Assembly: GCA_003152075.1 (NCBI GenBank)
Contig: PLZG01000079.1
Span: 30,675-94,674, forward strand
DNA length: 64,000 bases
Reading direction: 5' to 3'
Origin: a candidate division FCPU426 bacterium
GTDB taxonomy: Bacteria; Oederibacteriota; Muellerivitia; Muellerivitales; Muellerivitaceae
A program made the translations under genes and the position numbers. Of the stretch, positions 33,516 through 41,732 are shown piece by piece. The notes below the pieces were generated by a model that made no database searches, was not told where the DNA came from, and saw nothing but the letters and a program-made list of their open reading frames with translations. The stretch's first letter is position 1; each line of letters begins with the position of its first letter.

Positions 33516-36500
33516 ATGAACACCAACGTGGTTAAACCCGTCCGTCACGGGGATCAAATTGAACTTGAAATTTCCTCCATGGCTTTTGGCGGGGACTCGG
33601 TTGGGCGTTTCCAGGATTTCGCCATTTTTGTTCCCGGTGGCCTGCCGGGTGAACGGGTCCGAATAAAAATCACGCAGGTGAAGGACCACTACGCCACCGG
33701 TGAGATCCTGACCGTATTAAAACGCTCTCCCGACCGGGTAACCCCGGTTTGTCCCATTTTCGACGAATGCGGCGGCTGCCAATGGCAGCATTTCAATTAC
33801 CCCCGTCAGCTGCAAACCAAACGTCAATTCGTGGTGGATGCCCTCCAGCGAATCGGCAAATTGACCAATGTGGCAGTCCAGCCCTGCCTGCCATCCCCGA
33901 ATCCCTACGCCTACAGGAATAAGGCTATGCCGGTTTTGTCCATGAGGGATGGTCATTTTATATCGGGTATTTTCGAGCCCCGATCCCACCATTTAATCCC
34001 CTATCACACCTGCCCAATCCAAGGGGACCCGCTGAACGAATTGATCCAAAAGGTGTTGGCCAAAATAGACCGGTCGGGCTTGACCCCTTACCAAGAAAAA
34101 AAGCATACGGGGTTTTTAAGGCACTTGGCTGTCCGCCAGGGAGTCAAGACCGGGGAAATCCTTCTAGCCTTCGTGACCCGGGGTGATGTGCCCGAGGAGA
34201 GGCTTCAAAAACCCAGCGTGATGCCGGAGGAGATGGATCAAATATTACCCCGCATCGCGCGGGAATTGATGGAGGAAAACCCGGGATTGGTGGGAGTTCT
34301 ACAAAACATTAATTCTTCCCGCACCAATATCGTCTTTGGGCCAACCACCCGGGTCCTGGAGGGACGGGACCATTATTTCGAGGAGATCGATGGCCTGAAG
34401 CTGAAAGTCTCGCTCAAGTCTTTCCTGCAGGTGAACACCCCTCAAGCCGACATGCTCCATACCATCGTCCGGGAGGCGTTGGGGGAGCCGGCCAACAAAA
34501 AAAAATGGGGGACGGTGCTTGACCTTTACAGCGGCATCGGAACTCTCAGCCTTGCCGTCGCCGACAAAGCTGATTACGTGGTGGGGGTGGAGGAAATTTC
34601 ACCGGCGGTGGAAGACGCCAAGATTAACGCCCAACTCAACCAAAAAGACAACATCGATTTCCTGGAAGGGGATGTGGCCCCCATTCTCCTGGGACTCAAG
34701 GACAAGGGTCTCTCCGAGATAGACGCGGCCATTTTGGACCCGCCCCGTAAGGGCGTGCTGCCGGAAGTTCTGGCCCGCATCACGAGTTTTCACCCCGAAC
34801 GGATTGTTTACGTCTCTTGCGATCCCTCCACCCTGGCCAGGGACCTGGCGCTCCTGGTGAAGCATGGGTTCGCGGTGGATTGGGTTCAACCCTTGGATAT
34901 GTTTCCCCAAACCTACCATGTGGAGACGGTCGTCCGATTGAGCCGGGAGACGCCGCTTCCCACGGAAGTTTTATCCCAGGAAGCCAAGCCCGCTTTGGAG
35001 CCATTCCGCCTCAATAAACCCGAACCCCAGGCCTTGAATGTCACCGCCAATTTCCAAGCCTTTAAGGAAAAAACCGGAACCCTTTTTCAAGCCCTGTTCC
35101 AACAGGCCCGCGCGGCATTCAACTTATTGGGTTCTATTCTTTTCGCCCTATTGAGCGGAATAGGCCGGGTTATTCAAGCCCTAGGGCAGGGGATCGGGTT
35201 TTTGTTTCGCTCGGCGGGAAGTTCGGCTTCCCAGGCTGGGGGTAAGTTAAAAGACCTTGGACAGGGAACCTCCCAAGGACTTCACCAACTTGCCCAGGGG
35301 AGCACTCAGGCCACCCAAGGGGCATGGACCTCCCTTAGCGGAAAAGTGGCGGCTTTTCAGGCGGGATTGTCTGCTTTCCTGAAGAGAAAACCCAAAGCTA
35401 AGGCGATAAAGCCCGATTTGCCCGAAATATCTACCCCGCCTTCTATAAATAACCCAGTGACTATAACTTTTGATTCGATGGAAACTTTGGAAACGCAAAC
35501 TGAGGAAGAGGTCATTGCCTCCATCATTTCCGGAACCTCTACTCTTAAACCTCCAACTTTTGTTGAAACAACCACTGAAAAGCCTCCCTTAACGGAGGAT
35601 GCTGGTTTGGCCCGGGACGCTCCCGACAGGCCTGAGAACAGATCGTGGGAAAATTCCATCAATAAATCACTTGAGCTTCCAAAGGAAGAACCGGCCGCGT
35701 TCACGGGTGAGATTTACTCCCCCAAAATTTCCAGAACTTGGAAAATGCCCCGGGTTTCCCTCCCCTTGGATAAATGGTTCTCGGGATTCCGTGTTCAAAA
35801 GACCCTCCGTTGGGCCCTTCTGGCGGCATTTCTGGTGGGGGGCGGTTACATCGCCAAAGCCACTCTTTCCCCCGATGGCAAGAAAACCACACTCCTTTCC
35901 CCCGCGATTTCCCAAATGATTCCGGATGTCATCGCGGTCATGCCGACCCGTAATTTCCTTCGATATGAGATGGTTCCATTTGAAGTGAGGGTGAATTCGG
36001 AGGAACTTACTTATTTCGCCCAAATGCACGCGGTGGTCGAGGTTTTCCGGGGAGGGGAACCGGTCTCCATGGTGGATGGCCGCTCAAAGCTGACCCTTAA
36101 AAAAGACACGACCAATGGCCGTTTCATCGGTAATTGGCCCATTCCCTATAATCCCTCGCCTGGAACTTACCTGGCGGAGGTGGTGGTGTCTGCGCCCCAA
36201 TGGAATACCCCCAAAACTTTCGAGTCGGCTTTTACCATTTCACCCTTGAAACCCCAGGGCCTCTATCCCGGATACGCCGCGTTAACGATGGAGGGCGGCA
36301 AGCAGCTGATCAAGGGAGCCGTACCCGCCCTCGATGGAAGCGACTCCTATAAAGCGGACAACGCCATTGAGTGGGCCAAGTTTATGGGAGCCAACCTCTA
36401 TTGTTACCTCGCCGGACAGACTTCCATTTGGGACCATTTAAATCCAAAAGATTTTCCTTTCAACCGTGCCGACATGGAAACGGCAACCCGGTACGCCAAA

Positions 36501-37829
36501 GCGGCCCATAACGCGGGGATGAAGTTCGCGGCCTACATGACCACCTTTAAAGTCGTGGGTGACGCTTGGAACCAAGCCCCCTATGATTTTTCCCTCGGTT
36601 ACGACCCGGATACGGATGAGGTCGTCCCAACCCGGTTTATTTCCCTAAAAGATTCCAAGCGCCGCCAGGACGTGATCGACTTTCTCAAAGCCATGGACAA
36701 GGAACCCGATGTCGACATGGTCGGCATGGATTACGTCCGTACTGGCTTCGCGGGTTATGAGATGGTGGATCAGTTCGTGAATGATTTAAGTGTACCGGGC
36801 CCCGGAAATTACTGGACCATGACCGAGCACGAGCGCGTCCATTGGCTGGCCAAGACGGTTGAGCTGCGGGAAAACAAGGAAGTGGTTTCACTTTTCGAGT
36901 GGTGGCGCGCCCACAAGGTGGCCCTGGCCTTGAAGAGCATCCTAGACGAGGCCAAAATGACCAAGCCGGTCTTTACCTTCACTTTGGGCTGGCAGCAGGG
37001 CCATGAGCACGGGCAGGATCCCGCTATGTTCGTGGACGCTGGCGTTAACTACAACCACATCATGCTTTATGAGGGGGACCGAAATACCCTGCATTCCATG
37101 GAACGGCAATGGCCCGATTATCTCTCCCGCGCTAACGGCATGTACGCCATGGGGGAGATGGTGGATTTCAATTGGGTCCAAAAATCCCTCGACCCCCCCG
37201 GCCCCGAGGAACTTTATAACCGGGAGATTGAGACTTTCCACAATTGGTTCCCGGTCAACTCAGGGGTGGGGATGTTCTGGCACGACCTTTACCGAATCAT
37301 TTACGGGATCAAGGGGCCCTACAGTTCCATGGAATGGCTTATTTCCGGGGGCAAGGCATTTACGGCGCTTCAACAGGCCCAGGGATTGTGCCCCATCGAA
37401 GTGGCTCTTTTGGCCCCCAAGGATATTCCCTCGGGTGTTCCGGTTCCCATCAGCGTGATCATTCGAAACCATTCGCCCGAGAATTTAAAGGGCGTAGTTC
37501 TCCATCAATTGGACACGACCAAGGATTACTACGTCGACTTAGCTACCGTGGGTCCCTTCGACCTGCCGGCGGGTAACATGATCAAGGTGAAAAGCCTTTA
37601 TGTGAATATTCCCCGGGAAGACCATCCCGACCGGGATAACCGCTATATGGCCGCAGTCATGGTGGAAAAGCCTGGCCAAAACCTGCGGGCTTTTGATTTC
37701 GCTTATTTGAGGAAAATTTCCTCTTCTTCCGTTGTGAAAAAGATGGATCTCAGCCAGGAGCAGGATTCCACCGACGAAGATTCCCCCCAAAAGCCTTCCC
37801 AAGACAAGTCTCACGGCGATAACCAATAG
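33516..37829 (+). CDS. RlmD-type 23S rRNA m5U methyltransferase fused to a membrane-anchored hydrolase-like region
   Basis: 1,437 residues from ATG 33516 (AGGA upstream). Residues of about 8-470 are a complete TrmA/RlmD-type enzyme: TRAM domain, [4Fe-4S] ligands Cys79, Cys85, Cys88 and one near 165, SAM site DLYSGIGTLSLAVA, LDPPRKG, and catalytic Cys435 in YVSCDPSTLARD. Residues 470-760 are a low-complexity linker with a hydrophobic part. A membrane helix (LRWALLAAFLVGGGYIA) lies near 763-785. Then come an Ig-like domain (about 795-910), a TIM-barrel-like domain (about 918-1290, with DMVGMDYVRTG and FTFTLGWQQGHEHG) resembling glycosyl-hydrolase-like families, and a C-terminal beta-sandwich. 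The frame is open throughout. I know of no such fusion. A lost stop codon between two genes is the main alternative. Confidence 0.8.
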   Translation: MNTNVVKPVRHGDQIELEISSMAFGGDSVGRFQDFAIFVPGGLPGERVRIKITQVKDHYATGEILTVLKRSPDRVTPVCPIFDECGGCQWQHFNYPRQLQTKRQFVVDALQRIGKLTNVAVQPCLPSPNPYAYRNKAMPVLSMRDGHFISGIFEPRSHHLIPYHTCPIQGDPLNELIQKVLAKIDRSGLTPYQEKKHTGFLRHLAVRQGVKTGEILLAFVTRGDVPEERLQKPSVMPEEMDQILPRIARELMEENPGLVGVLQNINSSRTNIVFGPTTRVLEGRDHYFEEIDGLKLKVSLKSFLQVNTPQADMLHTIVREALGEPANKKKWGTVLDLYSGIGTLSLAVADKADYVVGVEEISPAVEDAKINAQLNQKDNIDFLEGDVAPILLGLKDKGLSEIDAAILDPPRKGVLPEVLARITSFHPERIVYVSCDPSTLARDLALLVKHGFAVDWVQPLDMFPQTYHVETVVRLSRETPLPTEVLSQEAKPALEPFRLNKPEPQALNVTANFQAFKEKTGTLFQALFQQARAAFNLLGSILFALLSGIGRVIQALGQGIGFLFRSAGSSASQAGGKLKDLGQGTSQGLHQLAQGSTQATQGAWTSLSGKVAAFQAGLSAFLKRKPKAKAIKPDLPEISTPPSINNPVTITFDSMETLETQTEEEVIASIISGTSTLKPPTFVETTTEKPPLTEDAGLARDAPDRPENRSWENSINKSLELPKEEPAAFTGEIYSPKISRTWKMPRVSLPLDKWFSGFRVQKTLRWALLAAFLVGGGYIAKATLSPDGKKTTLLSPAISQMIPDVIAVMPTRNFLRYEMVPFEVRVNSEELTYFAQMHAVVEVFRGGEPVSMVDGRSKLTLKKDTTNGRFIGNWPIPYNPSPGTYLAEVVVSAPQWNTPKTFESAFTISPLKPQGLYPGYAALTMEGGKQLIKGAVPALDGSDSYKADNAIEWAKFMGANLYCYLAGQTSIWDHLNPKDFPFNRADMETATRYAKAAHNAGMKFAAYMTTFKVVGDAWNQAPYDFSLGYDPDTDEVVPTRFISLKDSKRRQDVIDFLKAMDKEPDVDMVGMDYVRTGFAGYEMVDQFVNDLSVPGPGNYWTMTEHERVHWLAKTVELRENKEVVSLFEWWRAHKVALALKSILDEAKMTKPVFTFTLGWQQGHEHGQDPAMFVDAGVNYNHIMLYEGDRNTLHSMERQWPDYLSRANGMYAMGEMVDFNWVQKSLDPPGPEELYNREIETFHNWFPVNSGVGMFWHDLYRIIYGIKGPYSSMEWLISGGKAFTALQQAQGLCPIEVALLAPKDIPSGVPVPISVIIRNHSPENLKGVVLHQLDTTKDYYVDLATVGPFDLPAGNMIKVKSLYVNIPREDHPDRDNRYMAAVMVEKPGQNLRAFDFAYLRKISSSSVVKKMDLSQEQDSTDEDSPQKPSQDKSHGDNQ

Positions 37830-38287
37830 GGCTCATTCGGCTGACTCCATTTGAAGCATCCTTTTTACCTTTATATGGCTTTGTTTAATCTTGAATTTTG
37901 TAACCGGTTCAAAATTGATTTCATGGTCGCAAAGTCGGAATAACCTACAAAAATGGTTTAGAGTTGAGTTGGTTAAACCTGAAGGGCGCTTCCTAAACCT
38001 ACGGTTTTCAGCTTGTTCATCCGTTAAACCAAAGAATTCCACCGGGAAATTTCCACCCTCTGGTTGAGGTAAAAGGGCTTTCATCCCAACAGATTAAAGG
38101 CCGTTAACTTCCAAAAAAACACTCCCGCTTATTTGAACCTTTCGAGTAAAATACCGGGGCTTTGTCGAAGGACGGCCCGCTGGGCCGTCCCTTGTCCGTA
38201 AAATCTTCGGACAAGTACTCAAGCAAAACCTTAAATTCTTACTTTAAGAAATTTGCTTGGACTCCAGTTTTCTTTGAAGGGGTGGGT
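37830..38287. other. Leader and intergenic region before the outer-membrane operon
   Basis: No credible gene. AACCGGTT, a LacI-type core, lies at 37902-37909. TAAAAT at about 38148 may be a -10 box. Two perfect hairpins follow side by side: GGACGGCCC/GGGCCGTCC (38170-38190) and CTTGTCCG/CGGACAAG (38191-38215), 73 bases before the first gene. They may form a structured 5' leader. No T run follows the first, so it does not look like a plain terminator. Confidence 0.45.
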
Positions 38288-39061
38288 ATGGCCTCCATGA
38301 GACTTTCATCTTTTTTATTCAGCTTGCTGGGTATTTCCTTTTTATTAGCCGGTTGCGGGGCGGTTTTCGTTAATGAAGGTTCCAAGAACGCCTCCCTCGC
38401 CTTAGACCTTCCCAATCCCAATGCGAATCAAAAAAAAGCCGATGTGTCCAAGGAAGCACGGGTTGTCGCGAACTTTGACGACGGTTCGAAAAACATGAAC
38501 TCCAAACTTTTTAATGGCGGTGGCGGACAATGGCTGGCCATCACTTTCGGGGGAAACAAAATTAATTCCGATTTCGTGGTCGCTGGAGGAGCCAATGGCA
38601 CGCCCAAGGCGGCCCATCTTTTCGGAACCCTTATCGATAAAGGCGACAAGTCTTATCCGGCCTTCCAACTCCAAGGAAAATTCAAGGACAGCGGTTATTA
38701 CGACGCCAGCGCTTTCACGGGGATAAAGTTTTACTACAAGTGCCCGGCTACCGACGCGGCCCTGAAACGCCGTTTTGCCATCGGCTCGGCCCCTACCCTT
38801 CCTACCTCTGGCGGGGGAACTTGCACCGACGGATGTTACAACAATTTCGGGGCGGACATGAAAGTGACCCCCGATTGGATGACCAATAGTTTCGCCTTCG
38901 CCGACCTGAAGCGGGAGTCCGGATGGGGATCTCCCGTAACTCCGCCGGACCTGACCGACCATTTGAAGGAATTCATCGATTTGGAATGGGCCAATTCCGC
39001 CAATGACGCCGCCGGTTCTTACAATATTGATTATTGGGTGGATGAGGTCGAGTTTTTCTAA
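38288..39061 (+). CDS. CBM-like lipoprotein 1 of the outer-membrane operon
   Basis: 257 residues; ATG 38288 follows GAAGGGG. The signal peptide has lipobox LLAGC (Cys near residue 21). The mature domain starts ARVVANFDDGSKNMNSKLFNGGGGQW and includes YYDASAFTGIKFYYKCP, a Cys pair in GGTCTDGCYNNFGADM, and the end SYNIDYWVDEVEFF. The layout (DF/FDDG near the start, WxDxVxF at the end) is that of jelly-roll carbohydrate-binding domains of the CBM11/CIA30 kind. The lipoproteins at 46343 and 47127 share the same motifs. It probably faces the periplasm or cell surface and binds a glycan (inference). Confidence 0.75.
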   Translation: MASMRLSSFLFSLLGISFLLAGCGAVFVNEGSKNASLALDLPNPNANQKKADVSKEARVVANFDDGSKNMNSKLFNGGGGQWLAITFGGNKINSDFVVAGGANGTPKAAHLFGTLIDKGDKSYPAFQLQGKFKDSGYYDASAFTGIKFYYKCPATDAALKRRFAIGSAPTLPTSGGGTCTDGCYNNFGADMKVTPDWMTNSFAFADLKRESGWGSPVTPPDLTDHLKEFIDLEWANSANDAAGSYNIDYWVDEVEFF

Positions 39062-39192
39062 GCCGAGTATCAGCTTTAGGTGTCAGCTATCAGTAAAAAG
39101 TTAAAGACCGAATAAAATCACCGGCCTTGGCGGATGTTGCGGGAAAGTAACGTTTCTAAGTCATCTTCGAAAAACCATTTCCGAGGTTCTTT

Positions 39193-41709
39193 TTGACCTT
39201 CAACCTTAAAATTTTCGCGGCCCGGCTGTTCTTTTTGGTTCTTTTCCTTGCCCCTGGCGCGACCCAGATATGGGCCAACCCCTTTGAGGAGTTAACACCG
39301 GACCAGAAACTTTACCAACGCGTGAAAAAATTAGGCGATTATGGTTTGCTCGACCCCCAGGATAAGGCGGTTCTGGATCAGGGTAAAATCGTCACCAGGC
39401 TTGAACTGGCTTTTTATACCGAGAAAGCCAAGGCCAAGATTTCCGCGCCCCAATTGGGCCAACCACTTATAGCCCCGCCGACTCCAACACCCCAACCTGT
39501 TCTGGATTTGATGACTTTGCCTCCGGCCATTGCGGCCACACCTACCCCGGAACGCATGACTTTGCCCCCAGCCATAACGACGACCCCGATTCTACCGCCT
39601 GTCACCGTGACCCCAGCTGCCCGCGATGAGATTGATGAATTATTGAAGGAACTGAGGGAGGAATCGGCCTACCTCCGGACTCGCATGGCGCGGGACGATG
39701 GCCGCATTAAGGCCCAAGAAGATGATCTGGAAACACTAAAGCCAATCCAGGACGAAGTCGATTCGATCTGGAAAAAGTCGAACAAGTCCGGGGGAATTCC
39801 CCATTTCACCAGTAAATCCTATTCCCGTTTTGAGAACTTTCACCTGTCCGGAATCGCCACCGAAAATGTGAGCCGGGCCATTGACGAGACACGGGTGGAA
39901 ATGTGGACCGACCTGGGCGGGAAAGGCGCCATCGACGTAGGTTTTATCGGCCAGGTTTCGGCTTCCAACGCTAATGGGGGTCCCGTTTCCTTAAGTCCAT
40001 ATGCCCCAGCCATGAACTATCTCTTGGATGGGCCCTTGGGCCATTGGGACACCAATTTGGGAGTGGAGGTCTACAAGTCCGACACGAGCCTGGGTGATTT
40101 CACCCGCGGCATTTCCCCTACGGCATTTAAGCGCTTTGAACGCCCCTTCGAGATCAAAAGCTTTTCCGACGACAAGGACACCAAGATCTGGGACGATTAC
40201 ATGGATGCCGTTGGGTTTGTTCCCGCCGCTTCCGTGGGAGCCGTCCAATCCGCCAATGACCGCGTATTTGACGGCCTTTTCATGATTGGTACCAACTTAC
40301 CCCTGGTTTCGGCCGACGCCAAAATGAATTTCATGGTGGGCCGCATGGGATTGACCACCACCCAAACCCAACGGTGGGAAGAAGCCCTCAAATACGCCCA
40401 GCCATGGGCCGGGGGTAAAATCCGCACTTCTTTCGCCACCCTCTGGGTGAACGATAATTTCGGTGTCAACCAAATACCCCAGGTGGACTTGAAGAATTAC
40501 TCTTCCGAAATCTCTTTTGACTTAAAACCCTTTTATTTTAACTTTGAGGGGGCCATTTCCCATTTTTATACCGGCGTGGATTTTCTCAATCCGACCAACC
40601 CCTCGCCCCTCCAGGGGGAAGCTGGGCAGGCTTCTGTCGGTTTTTACCCTTTTACCTTTTACTACACGGCCATCAGTCCTGATTACGCCAATTTCCAAAG
40701 CAAAGTCATGATGGCCGGGCTCAACTTCGCCCAATATGGCCAGTCCTTTTCGCCCGATCACGTCGAGGATATGTATGGAGCTATTGGGGAAGTGGACAAT
40801 CTTATCAGCGACCGCTATGGCTGGAGGGCTAATCTGGGCTGGACCGGCCGCAGCAACCAGGATTGGATGAAGGGTTGGCCGGCCTTCTTGGATGATTTCA
40901 TCATCAACCTCGATGTGTCCCAAAAAACCGAGTATAAAACTGTTTATAGTCCGGAAGGGTATAACGTCATCGAACCGGTGAACATGATCACTTTCTTCTA
41001 TCCGGATGATGAAGGCATTTGGGGATTGGACTTTTGGGGCGGTTACGGCGGCGGCTCGAGCGGAACCTATGTGGTTCGCCAGGATTATGTCAATAATATC
41101 CAGGCGATCCGAAACGACGGTAACGGCAGTTTCGACGACGCGAGATATTTATTCCAGATGAGTTCGGAACGAATTCCCTTGGTCCTGCCGGTTTCCAATG
41201 AACCCATTCAAGATATCAATGGAAAACCAGTTACCGTCACTCCAGGGGTGCCAAATAGCTATGTTAACTTGACCCAGTTAAAATCCTACAACTACATCAC
41301 CTTGACCACGAAGCTGAAATTCAACAAGATGTTCGGGCTCGACACTCCCCTCTATGGATCCCTTTTCTTCACGGACAACCGGGTCTCGGGGAAGGCCACC
41401 AATTCCACCCAAACGGACATCTCCAATATGTTCGACCAGACGGTCTACGACGGGGCTTTGATGTTTCAAGCTTGGAAAAACGTGAACCTTTCCCTTGATT
41501 ACGGCTGGGAAGTCTGGAAATCCGCTTACACCTATCCCCTGATCGATTACCGGACCGACTCCCTCGGATTTGGTTTCTCCTGGGACCTTCCCTGGGGAGG
41601 CAGCAAAATGGTTACCCGCTATAAGCACCTGACATTCCAGGATACCTATGTGACCAGCAACAATTACTCCGGTGATCAGTTTTTTGGTGAATTTTTCTTC
41701 TATTTTTAA
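39193..41709 (+). CDS. Porin-like outer-membrane protein 1 (SLH-like head, coiled coil, barrel)
   Basis: 838 residues from TTG 39193, the only usable start in frame. After a signal peptide (LFFLVLFLAPGATQIWA), residues of about 30-75 (LTPDQKLYQRVKKLGDYGLLD...VTRLELAFYTEKAKAK) resemble a degenerate S-layer-homology domain. A Pro/Thr linker follows (about 85-140), then a coiled coil (DEIDELLKELREESAYLRTRMARDDGRIKAQEDDLETL) and a long beta-barrel ending GEFFFYF. The SLH-plus-coiled-coil-plus-barrel plan is known from OmpM and cyanobacterial porins, where it ties the outer membrane to the wall. The next two genes have the same plan. Confidence 0.8.
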   Translation: MTFNLKIFAARLFFLVLFLAPGATQIWANPFEELTPDQKLYQRVKKLGDYGLLDPQDKAVLDQGKIVTRLELAFYTEKAKAKISAPQLGQPLIAPPTPTPQPVLDLMTLPPAIAATPTPERMTLPPAITTTPILPPVTVTPAARDEIDELLKELREESAYLRTRMARDDGRIKAQEDDLETLKPIQDEVDSIWKKSNKSGGIPHFTSKSYSRFENFHLSGIATENVSRAIDETRVEMWTDLGGKGAIDVGFIGQVSASNANGGPVSLSPYAPAMNYLLDGPLGHWDTNLGVEVYKSDTSLGDFTRGISPTAFKRFERPFEIKSFSDDKDTKIWDDYMDAVGFVPAASVGAVQSANDRVFDGLFMIGTNLPLVSADAKMNFMVGRMGLTTTQTQRWEEALKYAQPWAGGKIRTSFATLWVNDNFGVNQIPQVDLKNYSSEISFDLKPFYFNFEGAISHFYTGVDFLNPTNPSPLQGEAGQASVGFYPFTFYYTAISPDYANFQSKVMMAGLNFAQYGQSFSPDHVEDMYGAIGEVDNLISDRYGWRANLGWTGRSNQDWMKGWPAFLDDFIINLDVSQKTEYKTVYSPEGYNVIEPVNMITFFYPDDEGIWGLDFWGGYGGGSSGTYVVRQDYVNNIQAIRNDGNGSFDDARYLFQMSSERIPLVLPVSNEPIQDINGKPVTVTPGVPNSYVNLTQLKSYNYITLTTKLKFNKMFGLDTPLYGSLFFTDNRVSGKATNSTQTDISNMFDQTVYDGALMFQAWKNVNLSLDYGWEVWKSAYTYPLIDYRTDSLGFGFSWDLPWGGSKMVTRYKHLTFQDTYVTSNNYSGDQFFGEFFFYF

Positions 41710-41732
41710 AAGTCTGGGAAGGATTTGGAAAA

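Noticed and set aside
37833-38084. Minus-strand ORF of 83 codons before the outer-membrane operon
   Set aside because: No ribosome site, no recognisable motif, odd composition, and it lies in an AT-rich gap with likely regulatory sequence.
40129-40138. AAGCGCTTTG inside porin-like gene 1, similar to the LacI operator
   Set aside because: It encodes Lys-Arg-Phe within an open frame, far from any start, and lacks extended symmetry. Most likely chance.
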